Source: Dermatemys mawii
Lineage: Eukaryota > Chordata > Testudines > Dermatemydidae
DNA: 64,000 bases
NCBI GenBank assembly: GCA_007922305.1
Contig: ML677364.1
Span: forward strand, 23,047,326-23,111,325
Reading direction: 5' to 3'
Below are positions 46,924 to 58,110 of the stretch, piece by piece. The position numbers and the translations under genes are program-made. The notes under the pieces were generated by a model. The model worked only from the letters and a program-made list of their open reading frames with translations. It did not search any database and was not told the origin of the DNA. Numbering within the stretch: the first letter of the stretch is position 1; every line of letters starts with the position of its first letter.

Positions 46924-47475
46924 CACCATTTTGGAGACTATTCATCTGCACAGTTTTATTTTGAAAAAGGAGGATGCTTCCTGGGTACAAAGGTGTGCCT
47001 GAATTGGAACTCCTTCTTTTTCTGCACTTACTAGTGAACAGATTTGGAAAAAGATTGTTTTGAAATATCAAACCTGGAGAATCATTTGTTAGGCAATTTA
47101 GACATTTTTACCCAGCAGGTACCTGATATCAGCAGAAAGTAAAGAGTTTATCCAACCATATCAGCAGTTCTTAGTTCACTCCAGGGCAAAGTCCTCTTTA
47201 GTACTGCTTTAGAGGAATGTTACTACTTATCAAAAGGAATTATCTAGATAATGGCATGACAGATATCTGACAAACGCTTTCTGAATAAGAGTCTTAGGGC
47301 TAAGTAAATACAAATTAATCCTATTTCCCAGGGCAAAATACACAACTGATTTTTGCACAATTCAACAAATGAAAAGCAAGCCACTTCTTCAAAATGAGCT
47401 CATATGGAGTCCCGGCAGATTTGAATATTGCAGACATTAATTAACAGCCTCTATTACTGTAGTATCTGAGCACCT
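46924..47475. other. Intergenic DNA, no gene seen
   Basis: No recognisable gene or repeat. Confidence 0.5.
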
Positions 47476-47479
47476 CCCA

Positions 47480-47640
47480 CTCAAATACATTTCTCCTCAC
47501 AACAGTGCTGCGAGGTTCAGATGGTAGAGCAGAGAGACTATATGACTTGCCCAGGAAGTCTGTAGCACAGTAAGGAATTGAACTGCTAGCGCCTGAGTCT
47601 TGGGCCAACACCATAACCAGGGGGCCAGCCTTCCTAAGAA
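47480..47640 (+). mobile_element. MIR-type SINE 3' region, third copy
   Basis: In order: CTCACAACAGTGCTGCGAGG, AGAGAGACTATATGACTTGC, CCAGGAAGTCTGTAGCACAG, TAAGGAATTGAACTGCTAGC and ACACCATAACCAGGGGGCC. Same orientation as the copies at 18545 and 20130. Confidence 0.75.
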
Positions 47641-48935
47641 ACAAACCTTTGTTCTGAAGTGTGAGAATGCCACTGTACAGCCAGATTGCAGTATTGCACA
47701 GGAATCCATGTGTATATGGAAATTTAGGGTCTAAAGTCCTGGTCCTGAAATAGGATTCATCCAGGAAGACCCATGTACTGACACAAAGCCCCCATTGAAG
47801 TAATGGTACAGGGTCTCGATTACAAAATTCATTTAAATCTAAAACAAGAGTTTTAGCAGCTAGAAATTATTTTTGCATTCTCTTTCCAGAATCAAGTGAT
47901 AAACTCATGCAATATTTGTAAAACTAATGAACATCACCAATTCATTTCTATATCTTCCCTAACTCCTCCCATCCAAAATGCCCTAACCTAACCTCCTCTA
48001 CTCCACTCCTTTTGTGGCTGAAATAACTTCCGTCTTAGAGAAATAAGGAGCAAAGGGATTTATTTGGGGAATCAGGAAAAGAAGGACTATTGCCTTCTTT
48101 CCTTCTCCTTTCTTTCCTTCTTTCCAAATCTGCAAAAGAACAGGCTAGATAGATGCCAAATGTGTTCATTATTAAAATAAGCTGAATTATACTGAAAGCA
48201 CTACAGTTTGGTTTAAAAAAATATTACAATTTCCCCATTATGTGATGTACCTAAAAATGACAGGTATGTACAGTATAAATATACACTGATTGTTAAAACA
48301 TAACTACTGTCTCTCTGTTGTTGTTTTTTAAACCTCTACTAACTATCATCACCTTCAGAAAGAGTGAAAGAGACATCAAGCACTAACTAGAAATTAAGTT
48401 CCACATCAATAATCACAGTCTATGTAATTTCTCATCTCTTGAACATTTGATTATTTCTAATGATCATCAAAGGCAGGGCAAATAACACAAGCGGAATCTA
48501 GATTGTGTGGACAGGCACAGTACAAGCTTCCTTCCCGAGAAAGAAATCTTCCTGTGACATCCATGGCAGAAATGTGCCCTATCTTAGTTTCTCTCCTGGC
48601 ATTTCACACATAGATAGGGGTTTGCATAGTACTTTTGTGCTGAAGCAAACATTTTTGGAAAAGGAGGGTTGCATGCTGAAAAAAAAGGAAAGGTTTTACT
48701 TTTGCACACCCTTGTGCTTATTCTTCTATCTCAAACCTGGCTGAAAAATAAGATGGTCTGAATACAAAATATATTTTACTCTTGAGTTGAACTATTTCAC
48801 AATAGTGACTACAGAGGGAGAAACACTTGGGAAATAGTGGAAATACCTGTACCAAATATGGTGGTTATCATTATAGGAAACATTTATTAAAGAGTTACCA
48901 GATCACAGTACATAACACATTCTTATTGTCTAGGG
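47641..48935. other. Intergenic DNA, no gene seen
   Basis: Unique DNA with a short CCCATTGAAGTAATGG word at about 47790, an echo of the palindromic repeat core. A CTTTCCTTCT-type pyrimidine tract lies near 48095-48125. Confidence 0.45.
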
Positions 48936-49020
48936 GTATGTCTTCACTACCCTCCAGATTGGCAGGTAGCGATCGATCTATCGGGGGATCGATTTATCTG
49001 GTCTCGTTTAGATCTTTCAC
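48936..49020 (+). mobile_element. Half of a long-hairpin MITE
   Basis: GGGGTATGTCTTCACTACCC leads to CAGATTGGCAGGTAGCGATC, then GATCTATCGGGGGATCGATT and TATCTGGTCTCGTTTAGA. These are the terminus and left arm of a hairpin MITE that I associate with turtles, whose other arm would mirror it. The mirrored arm is missing. CpGs are preserved, suggesting a fairly young insertion. Confidence 0.6.
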
Positions 49021-50185
49021 TCACTTTTTACAGTTCAGGATCCAACATACCAATTATAGTCTATCCTTTTAGTCTCTGGAGTCTATACATTGAGGGTGGG
49101 TTAGAATAAAGGGGTAGAATTAAGGTTGGTATTAGAACATTAACCTGAATTTCCCCCTAGTTTATTTTTTATTTAAACTATAATATTTTATTAATGCTTC
49201 TTGAAAGCGAATGTATTTAACTCTGTCATAATAATGTTTTTGTCTGAGAAATTCCTAAGTATCCTTAAAGTTGGAAAAAATAATATTTGAAGCTCAAAAA
49301 TCAAATGACTGAGCAAATTTTTCTTATAACTTTATTGAAACACATTTTCCATCACATGGTCATCACAAGAATAACAGATGCTTCAGCACAGTGGAGGAGT
49401 TTATAACTCTTTTGAAATCTCAGATGTGGTCCTCCAGATTATTGCATGCTGATATCTTGTGTTAGCAGAACAACATGTAAGGACACACAGAGGCGTCCTG
49501 ATGTAACAGAATTTATAACTGCTGGGACCACACATTTCAGAAATCACTAATATTATAAGCTCTAGCAGAAAATCCAGCAATGCTCATGGTATTCATGTGC
49601 TCTGCTGGCATATTGTTCAGAGTGATTCTAGCTTTCCAGCTGAGAGTTGGATTTTAAAAGACTCAAAGGTCTCATGGAGGGTCTCTGGAGTCAATGGTGG
49701 ATCACAGAAGTATGGGAGTGACCTTCAGCAGAGCAGTTCTTGTTGCTGTCAGATCTGAGTGACTCTTCCTTTTAGTCTAAATAATTTTGTGTGTAGACCT
49801 CTGGGAACATGACACTCCAGCCTGTGACTTTTCTAGAATACCAGAGTACAAATTAAAAGCCAAAGCTTGCTGAGAGACCTTCAAAAATAAGTGAAATAGA
49901 AGCCAGATAGGATATGGCCACAACTGTGTCAGAGCAAACTGGTACTCATCCCACTGAAAAGGATGTTCAAGTCATTTCAGAGATTGAAGTCTTTACAAAC
50001 TTGTGCAAAGGCTAACAGCAAGATAGAACAAAATCTCCTCCCCCAATTAGACTGTGCTATTTCAAGATTATAGTTCAGATGTACAAGGTTAGCCAGCAAA
50101 GTATTTTCTCTTCTCTTATTAATGATTCAAAGCTTGTAGCCACATGGAGCAGGTGACCAAAGCTTTCTGTTTTCTGGGATGCACT
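49021..50185. other. Intergenic DNA, no gene seen
   Basis: No gene recognised. ACTTTATTGAAACACATTTT at about 49329 could be the complement of a 3' end carrying an AATAAA, but nothing downstream supports a processed pseudogene. Confidence 0.4.
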
Positions 50186-50189
50186 GGTA

Positions 50190-50340
50190 TCGAGATGTTG
50201 AATCTGGGGAAAATTTATAAAAGTGACTAAATTACATTTTCAGAAGTGATTTAGGGAACCAAATTTTATTGAAAATCAACGGGAGTTAGGCTCCTAAATC
50301 GCCTGAATGCTTTTGAAAAATGCACTGTTTCTAAGTAGCC
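50190..50340. repeat. Palindromic sauropsid repeat copy
   Basis: GTGATTTAGGGAACCAAATT is mirrored by TTAGGCTCCTAAATCGC around AAAATCAACGGGAG, and the outer words are TACATTTTCAGAAG and CTTTTGAAAAATGC. The layout is the AGGCTCCTAAATCAC hairpin family. Confidence 0.6.
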
Positions 50341-50454
50341 ATTTAAAGGGCAGCCTGTTTGTTATCTTTTGTCACGTATGTCTCCCACTAATAAACCTGC
50401 ACAGGAATGTACTTTAGGATGTATTAATCCCTCTGCCAGTCATGGATAAATAAT

Positions 50455-52440
50455 TTAAATTGGTGTCTTGGAATGTAAAAGGGCTAAATAGTCCCATTTA
50501 ATTTAAAATAGCTGCCTCTTTGAAAATAAACCAACCAACCCTGAAACAAAAATATATAAAAAAATAAAATAAAAAATCAGAATCTGAAGCATCCAGATAT
50601 TAAAGAAAAGACTAAGTAGTGATAGCAATATTAAAAAATACTTTTCTTCAAAGTCTAGATGATCCTTTAAGTGGCTCTGAAATATCTCAGCCTTAAAATT
50701 TAACTTTTAGACACAGCAAAATATGAAGAGGGTCATATATTCCTAGTGAGATATAAATGCGCCCATTATGGCACTGAACAGTGTCAATGTCTCAAACAAA
50801 GAAGATTCTAACATCTTTTACAACCTAATTGTACTACTGATGGATAAGGAGAGTAGTGACATAGTATTAGTTGGCAACTTCAACCCTATTCAACACTATT
50901 TTATATTAAACAGATACACTTACCCTACAGGGCTGTTCCTCCAGAATAGTTATAAATGCTTTACTTACACAGGTAGGACTAGATGACATTCAAGATCAGT
51001 AATTGGTACAAGAAGAACCTATTAATGTTTCTTGACCACATGCCCCATATATCTTTCATGAAACATTTGATGTTGAGGTCAAGACAACTGATATATGTCT
51101 GATCATGTCCCAGTTTTCATTTCCTCATAGTTGTGGGAGCTACCACAATATAATAATACTTGGGACTTTTATTCTGCATTTCATCAGTAGATTTCAAAGC
51201 TCCCATTGACTTTGGTGGGGTTTGGATCAAGGCATAGAAAAGAAATTAACTTATATTTGGAAACCAAGATCTCAGTTACTCCTTCGTAAGGTATGAATTG
51301 GAAGGTCTGATTTGGAAGCAAAATCATTGATCACGTATGCAATACAAATAAAATGCCATTCTAAAATCACAAAATTATCTGAAATTTGGAATACTTCTCA
51401 CTTTTGCTCTTCCAGCTCATGACAGGGACTAATCCTACTGGATATAAGGTACACAAATTCCACCCAGAATTAATTGAATTCACTTTAATTTAGACACTAA
51501 CAGGTATAAAGGGAATTAGGGCCTTGGTCCTGCTGAAATCTGTTCTAGTTACAGCCCTAGATATCAAACACATTTGGGTTGCAAAATCTAGGTACTGTAA
51601 AAGATTTAGATTAGAAATTATTCTTTCTGATATAAATGATCCTACTATGTGAAAAATGGGACCAGTAACTTATGTCAACCGGTGGTTAGCACAGCCTTTT
51701 GTCAGGATTATTTAAATCTTTCATCTATAATTTCACTCAACATGGGGGACACGTAGGGGATAGAGTGAATTAGGACATTCTCTTCTCTGGAGTGTCGACA
51801 TACAGTTTCATTCCAAACTTTGATTCAAGCTTCTTTATACTAAAACTCTGGCTCTGGTTGTTACTAACAGGTTTCTACCTCAACCATTTTATCTGAATCA
51901 AGGGATGCATTAAGATTTCCCTCTTCAACTCAGTATGGCCTTGGAGCCATTCATTTTAGCTGTTGAGCTCACCTTCATATTTCTTAGATTTAGCTTGGTC
52001 AACTAAAACATACAATGTTATACATGGATGACACGCTTCTTTTTGTCTCAAAATTTGACACCTCTATTCCTCTTCTCTTACCTCACAAACAGAAATTCTG
52101 TACTTCATTGGGTTTTGAGAAACTCTAATAAAAATCAGAAATCCATTCTATTTTTAGAGGTTGTTTGAAATATTGCTCAGATAAATGGGTTTTCAGTTGG
52201 GCAGAAACAGAGATTTAATATTTTGGGATTCTAGTACGCAAAAATAATGATCTCAGGGTGAAAAGGAACATGGATTGATTCCCTGCTCCCTTAAACAATA
52301 GAAGATTTGAAAAAATGGCAGAATTTACCATTGTCACTCCAGGGTAAAGTTAACATTATTTAAATTCATATTCTTCTCAGCAGGCTGTGCCTACTCCACT
52401 CTATATCCTTTCTGTAGACCACATACCTATTTTTTAAACC
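50455..52440 (+). pseudogene. Decayed L1-like LINE ORF2: endonuclease and reverse transcriptase relics
   Basis: What it was: the ORF2 protein of an L1-like non-LTR retrotransposon, which nicks target DNA and reverse-transcribes its own RNA. What shows it: in sense orientation and in the expected order are SWNVKGLNSPI (50466 on), the start of the apurinic-type endonuclease; DIVLVGNFNPI (50858 on), equivalent to the GDFN motif; SDHVPVF (51098 on), the SDH active-site motif; LSMALEP near 51930; YMDDTLLFVS (52021-52050), the reverse transcriptase active site; WAETEI near 52200; and LKKWQNLPLSLQGKVN (52307-52354). Oddities: the endonuclease Asp of GDFN is Asn; stops and frameshifts separate the motifs; and the endonuclease-to-reverse-transcriptase distance, about 0.9 kb, is shorter than the roughly 1.4 kb usual in L1, so there is probably an internal deletion. 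It is dead. A hAT fragment cuts its 3' side. An L1-like rather than CR1 origin is supported by the endonuclease start and the LPLSL motif. Confidence 0.8.
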
Positions 52441-52451
52441 AATAAAAGGTT

Positions 52452-52756
52452 TAAAGCTCTTCTTTGAGGAAAGGGGTCAGGGCAGTCAGGGGACAGGGAG
52501 AAAGGAGGGTTGGGTGATGGGTCCTGGGGGGAAGTTAGGGTGCAGGGTCTCTGGAGGGGACAATCAGAAGACAAGGAGCAGCGGGGGTTGGATGGGTCGG
52601 GAGTTCTGAGGGGAGCAGTCAGGGGGCGAGAAGTGGGAGGGGGCCGGATGGGGAGCGAGGCCAGGCTGTTTGGAATGGCACAGCCTTTCCTACCCTGCCC
52701 ATCATACAATTTTGCAACCTCAGTGTGGCCCTCGGGCCAGAAAGTTTGCCCACCCC
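52452..52756. mobile_element. hAT-type fragment interrupting the L1-like LINE
   Basis: A GC-rich island. Its right end reads GTGTGGCCCTCGGGCCAGAA then AGTTTGCCCACCCC; the complement GGGGTGGGCAAACTTTCTGG is the terminus of a hAT family that I know from turtles. The body is GGGGGCAGTC- and GGGGGTTGG-like guanine-rich DNA. No second terminus was found. CAATAAAA occurs near both edges (about 52440 and 52766) but not as a clean duplication. Confidence 0.6.
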
Positions 52757-53885
52757 ATTATAGACAATAAAATGATGATATGGACACCCTGGGTTGTGAA
52801 GGAATTCTACCTCTATATCCCAATTAATTCAAGACATTTAAATCATTTGAGGCCCTGAAACACATACAATATACAGAAATCTTGTTCTTGAAATACCTGG
52901 ATGTGTAGATTTTATTAGAACAACAATTAAATCCCAGTGCTTTGGCCACTCCAGAATAACCAGACCTCTTAAAAGTCCTAAAAGGCATTGGTAAGTATGA
53001 TAATCCAAGTGTAATGTTCTATTCTGACCTTATACAACATCTCGTTTGATACAGGCAAAAAGGGATGATAACTGATAGTGGATCACTAAAAGAACCTGAT
53101 TTGTTGCTCTGGGTTTCTCCTAAAATAAAAGTGTTTTTGGAGAGATGTGGGTTCCAAAACAAATTTGATTTAATACTTGAAACTGGCATACTGGGGCAGA
53201 TATGGCGTAACTGAAATCAATGTCATTCCACCCATATGTTGGCAGGATCAGGGCCAAAATATGGCCTTAAAGTCCTCAAGCACTTATAGCCAATGGACTT
53301 AGTCAGTCTCTGGAATAAATAAGACTTCCTCCTTTATTTAATATAACAACTTATCAGAAATAACAGCCCTTGAAAGACTCATGTATGAATGATGGCAAGA
53401 ATTCTGAAATGTTCAGGATATATGGCCTTTATTTCTCTTAGTTACAGACTAATTGTTACTTTACCTTGCTTAACTCTGAAATTTTTTGGCTTACATAAGA
53501 GCTTGGCTGATAAGTGCTACACATGCTGGGTGAGTATATAAGTCTAACTTTTATCGCGGTTCTTTTTTCTCTAATCCTTGTACTTCTGTGCTGTGTTCTC
53601 TGTAGAGAGTCCCTCTACTCTCTACGCACTTTTTTTCTTCCCTTCTAGACTTTTTTCTTCCTAGTCATCTTTGATGCTATACTGTGGAGACTCGTCAATG
53701 ATTATCATTTGGTAACACCATTTAATATATCTCTGATTGATTTTGTTTGTGTTCCCTTCCATCTATGTTACTCTGGAAAAAAATAACTCAGATATAAAAT
53801 ATAGAAATAATATAGAAAGATTAATTTTTAAATGATTTCATGTGGCTCCAGTATCCAAGTCACAATGAAATCATTAAAGACACTT
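52757..53885. other. Possibly 3' remainder of the LINE, no gene seen
   Basis: No motif firmly places this in ORF2, but the LINE relic would be expected to continue past the hAT fragment. The sequence is unremarkable, with no open frame of note. A T-rich stretch of TCTCTA and CTTTTTTTCTTCC words lies near 53570-53660. Confidence 0.35.
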
Positions 53886-53887
53886 AC

Positions 53888-53960
53888 GGTGAAATCCTGA
53901 TCACATAGAAGTCAATGCGAGTCTTGCGTTGACTTCACGGGGGCCGGGATTTTGTTCCAA
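53888..53960. repeat. Palindromic GAAGTCAATG-type repeat
   Basis: GGTGAAATCCTGATCACAT, AGAAGTCAATGCGAG, then GCGTTGACTTCACGG and GGGCCGGGATTTTG. The two halves are mirror images around TCAATGC-GCGTTGA. Same family as 31315-31372. Confidence 0.7.
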
Positions 53961-54435
53961 TTATTTATTTTATTTCATTGTTTGATTTTTGGGTGATTTT
54001 CCCTACCCGATGTATTGAGAAGACAGAAGTTCTTGAAGTGCTAGTATCACACATACCCTCTGCTGGGAGAATACTTCCTCCTGGAAATTTGTGAGTACTG
54101 ATGCAACAATGAATGTATTAAATCTAAGTATTTCTTGACCAAGTTTTTATGGTCAAATTCTAAGTGATACAGCAGGCCTGGCTCAAGAGCAATGAAATCC
54201 AACCATGGCCCCCAACGTTCTTAAAGGAAACTGGAGCCTAGCTGCATCTGCTGAGTTCTGCTGAAGAGCTGCTGCAAACAGTGGTTACCTTTCCACCCAC
54301 CTCCTCTCCTAACAAGTGCCCCAGTTTGGAGGGAGGAGGGCAGTAATTTTATTATGTTGCTCACAGAAGTTGCAATTTTTATGGCTTTTTTTCCTGTTCT
54401 CTTTTTTTGAGTCCATAATGGTGTATTTCATCCTG
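53961..54435. other. Intergenic DNA, no gene seen
   Basis: No recognisable gene or repeat. Confidence 0.45.
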
Positions 54436-54439
54436 TCAG

Positions 54440-55275
54440 GTTTGAGGAACTGCAGCAGCCAGAGGCAGGGCTGCCTGGGGGAAGTGAAGTAAGCAGGGAA
54501 AAGGGTATTTTCCCCTGTACCGCCGATTTGAGAGGAACCCCAGCTGAATGGCATTCTGACCTGGGGCATGGAGTCACAATGCCATTCAGGTTTGGCCTGG
54601 CAAAAATTTGAATGGTGTTGCAACCTGGTGTGCGGGGTTCCAGAGCCACTCAAGATTGGCCTGGCCGCTCCTCTGTCATGACGGGATGGGTGGCCAGACC
54701 AAACCTGAATGTCACTTGAATGTCACTGCAACCCACGTGCCAGCTTGCAATGCCTGGAGCAAAGAGGTGGTCTCAGCCCCATGGGACAGGAGCTGCTGCT
54801 ACAGGATGAGGGAAGGGAGGGGTCCCTCTCCAAATCTGTGTTAGTAGTTTTGGAAAGGTGTGGGGGGGCTCAGTTTCAGATTTTGTCCCAAACCTCTGTG
54901 CAGGCTTGATCATGGGGGGACAGAGTCGTCCCTTGGGTATGGCAAATCAGGGCGACTGCTCTGGGCCCTGCACTTTGGGAGCCTCTATGCTTCAGTGTGC
55001 ATGTGTCATGCAGGGGGTAATAGGTCAGCCCAGGAGAAGTGGGGTTAGGAGTTTGGGGGACCAGGTCGGCCTGAGGAGTTAGTGGAGGGCTTGGTGCCAG
55101 CACACGAGGTCCCCACACCTCTAGCACAGGTACCACCCTCTGAGTCACCATCATCCCTCACCCCCCAGCAGTGTGTCCCCTCCCCACACCAGATTTCACC
55201 TGTATAAAAAATTTTAAGGGGGACCTATACAGGCTGATTTGTCCCAGGCCCCGCATCCCCCCCAAGGATGGCACA
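54440..55275. repeat. GC-rich dispersed-repeat block with tandem and fold-back units
   Basis: Two diverged copies of a unit of about 55 bp lie head to tail at about 54546-54601 and 54610-54664, sharing GAATGG, ACCTGG, CACAATGCCA-like and TTGGCCTGGC words. A third copy lies inverted at about 54690-54735 (GGCCAGACCAAACCTGAATG). Overlapping frames of 60-114 codons occur on both strands and look incidental. I do not know the element's class; a non-autonomous DNA transposon is a possibility. Confidence 0.5.
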
Positions 55276-55489
55276 TTTTCAAAGTCTCAACTCAGAAACA
55301 AAGACAAAAACCTCAGGAAGAAACAACCAGTGAGAAATATTATGCTGAACAGTTTTTGAAGGGAAGGGATCAAAATATATTTTATAATGGCAGTGACTTA
55401 TACCCTTCAATAAGGAATCGCTACCCTGAATTCATAACAGATACCTGTGAAATCAAGAGCATTTGGTGCCGTGAGATAATCTCTGAGTA
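55276..55489. other. Unassigned DNA
   Basis: No recognisable gene or repeat. Confidence 0.4.
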
Positions 55490-55555
55490 CCTACAGCTTA
55501 TTGACTTCAACTGGAGCTGCAGGTGCTCATGATTTCTGCAAATGAGGACCTGAAC
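55490..55555. repeat. Fragment of a palindromic repeat
   Basis: CTTATTGACTTCAACTGGAG, then CTGCAGGTGCTCATGATTTC and TGCAAATGAGGACCTGAA. This is the right half of the family seen at 27870-28120. Confidence 0.5.
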
Positions 55556-56290
55556 AATGACAAAATCCATTCACAGAACCAGAAAGTCCCTGTAGATTGA
55601 CAGTGGTTTTTACATGATTGAGGTCCTATCTGTATGGTAAGTATTATGGGATAGTCTTAGGTATGGAGAGGACTCCTTGCTTTTTTGGCTTTGTTTTGAA
55701 TTTCATCATATTGAAACAAATGTACTGAGTACGAGAACTTGAGTTTCATGATCTGGATCTTTGTTGTATAGATTTTTCAGTGAATATTTTGTGGTACAAG
55801 CTTAACTTCCAAACTTACTGGAAGGTTTCAGTAATTGTGCTGAGTAGCTAAATCAGTGAGCTAACCTATTAGCATGTAGGAGATGAAGGTAGCTAAAGCA
55901 GACCAGTTGTCATTCCCTCCTTTTTCGAACAGAGACATCCTCAGAGACAAGGTGAAGGCTTCAGCTCAGCAGTTAGGTATGCTTGATCTTTATGTTTCAT
56001 GCAATTCTTTTAAAGGTAAAGGAATTGTTTGAATACAGACATGACATTTCTCTCCTTTCTCTAATATAAATTCTCTATTTATACCTGAAAAGTTTCAGGC
56101 ACGTGGTTTTCATAAAGCATCGTGGGAGTTGGAGGGGAGGGTTGTATTTTTACCAGCTAGGTAAGTAGTTTTCCACATTCTTTTTAGAGCTACCCCTAGT
56201 GTGTGCTTTTTACAACCAAGAAAAAAAAATGTCTGTTGAATTGCTCTGGTTACTTCAACCCCTTATATAAGTTAATTATCAACAGGTATT
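55556..56290. other. Intergenic DNA, no gene seen
   Basis: No recognisable gene or repeat. Short A-rich run near 56220. Confidence 0.45.
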
Positions 56291-56292
56291 GC

Positions 56293-56580
56293 CTTGTGAG
56301 GGTGGAGGGTCCCAGATCTCAAGCTCCAATCTGAGCCCGAATGTAAACACAGCAGTTTTTAACCCTGCAACTCAGCCCTGTGAGCCAAAGTCAGCTGACC
56401 TGGGCTAGCCACAGCTAAGGTGTTTTATCCCCATGTAGACTAGGGTGACTGGGTGCCCCAATTTTATAGGGACAGTCCCAATTTTTGGGTCTTTTTCTTA
56501 CATAGGCTCCTATTATCCCCTACCCCTGTCCCAATTTTTCACACTTGCTGTCTGGTCACCCTAGTGTAGACATATCCTTT
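56293..56580. mobile_element. Right half of a long-hairpin MITE, split by a hAT MITE
   Basis: GTGGAGGGTCCCAGATCTC, AGCTCCAATCTGAGCCCGAA, GAGCCAAAGTCAGCTGACCT, GGGCTAGCCACAG and TGTTTTATCC run in the order of a GC-rich hairpin MITE that I recognise from turtles, ending in a TGTAGACATATCC terminus at about 56565-56578. The left arm is missing. The hAT MITE at 56441-56563 sits in its terminus. Confidence 0.65.
56433..56571. mobile_element. 123-bp hAT-type MITE, second copy
   Basis: The element is 56441-56563. It begins TAGGGTGACTGGG and ends TCTGGTCACCCTA. The flanks ATGTAGAC (56433-56440) and GTGTAGAC (56564-56571) agree at 7 of 8 positions. The interior shares GGGACAGTCC, GGGTCTTTTTCTTA and TAGGCTCCTATTA with the copy at 6513-6634. 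Confidence 0.9.
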
Positions 56581-56764
56581 GTCTTTTTAGCAGTCAGAGA
56601 AGAATGCTCATTTGCTTTAAACTCTCTTAACAGCTGCTCAGGTTAGTTAAAGAATTTAGACTGTTTGCTGGGACTTACACAATAGGACAAATGATTGCCG
56701 CCAAACAATATTGAGTGACCTGTAGGAATTCTTGGATATTTACCCCAGAATGGTTCCTCCCCTC

Positions 56765-56960
56765 TAAAGCCTCCAAATTTTTATTTTCCAAAAACCATCA
56801 TAAATAGAAAAAATCACTTCAACGACATTTTCATTTTGTTTGCTTTTTTCCAAACAGCTTTGCAGCTGGCAATTTTCCCTCCAACTCTGAAATGTTGATA
56901 AAAATGTCATTGAAATTTCAAATTTCAACTAAAAAATGGGGTTGGAGTGGGGAAGAATGA
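56765..56960. repeat. AGCTGGTCA-AAAATTTT type repeat, fourth copy
   Basis: Runs of CCAAATTTTTATTTTCC, CACTTCAACGACATTTTCAT, GCTTTTTTCCAAACAGC, then ATGTCATTGAAATTTCAAAT. It has the same composition and word order as the tract at 8706, in the opposite orientation. Confidence 0.4.
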
Positions 56961-58030
56961 CAACATTTTCACATTTGTTAGTCTCCATTTTTACCCTAAA
57001 AGGTGACTTTGGGTTCTGCAGCATTTGTGTAAGGGAAGAGCTTTCACAATGTTCCCTTTCCCCATTTCCTTTTATGTTGAATGCACTAAAGGAGTCTGGT
57101 CCTTCTTTATTCCTTCTTACTTAACTTGACAAGCTCTGTGATTTGGCTTGCCCTGAAGTACTTGTAAGCCAGAGCACTTAACAATTCAAAAGGAAGTCAG
57201 CAACCCAGGAGGACACAGCCCAAATTCCGTTCAAATTCAACTCTAGTTGTGAGGATGAGAATGTGTTGCCAGAGAAGTTGGGGTCCTAGTAGGTGGAGTT
57301 GTGGGCAGCCAAAAGCACAATAAGGAGGACGTGGGAAGAGCCAAAAATTCTACACTGACAATTGGCCCAACCTTCCCTCCAGCTTCCAAAAAGTGATCTC
57401 ATATCACAACACTTCCCAGTTACCAAAACCTCAATGTAACCCCACCCTGCCAAATGCGTCCTCCTTTCGCTACACAGATAGCCCTCAATTTTAATCAAAT
57501 GCTGACCTTTGGCCTGGTAGCCTCAGTCATCCCTGGGATGAAGAATCCAGTGGTTGCTAGGTAGTTTGTGGCTGATGTTTTGGTTTGATTATTTGTAGGT
57601 CATCTCACAATTCAAGCCATGTAAGGAAACAATATTTATTTTATTTGTGAAAAATAACATATAAGGTTGGATTACCTCATTTGCACAACAAAGCCATATT
57701 TCTACTATCGTCTTCCCATTTACTCAATTTTAAGATAACTTTATGATAGATAATATTTAATCATTTTAAATTGCTGAATTGGAGAGTTTCCAAATTTCCC
57801 TAAGTTTGAAATTGCAAAAAAAAATTTCACTGTGTCCCAGGGCACGCTGTTCATATATTGTCCCTCTGCGTATATATGTTAATGTGCATTAATTAAACTC
57901 TTAGTTAGCACACATTTCTGACATGTGGATTCTACATTACAGTGAAGGATTATTGCACATTTTAGGCCATTAGCAGCTACAGCACCTTCAATCAGTTTAA
58001 TATATTTTACTACAAGTAGCATTTAATTTA
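56961..58030. other. Intergenic DNA, no gene seen
   Basis: No recognisable gene or repeat. Mixed base composition, short frames only. Confidence 0.5.
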
Positions 58031-58034
58031 TAAT

Positions 58035-58110
58035 ACATCTCCTATCTTAGATAAGGCTCTGATCTTGCCAAGACTTATACATGTGCTTAACTGTATGCAC
58101 TGTGTGTAAT
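58035..58110. repeat. Old sauropsid repeat fragment
   Basis: AAGGCTCTGATCTTGCCAAG, ACTTATACATGTGCTTAACT and GTATGCACTGTGTGTAATCT occur in the order of the hairpin family at 7095, but only one arm remains. Confidence 0.5.

Noticed and set aside
54309..55154. Several overlapping frames on both strands
   Set aside because: All fall in the GC-rich repeated block and have no domain signature.
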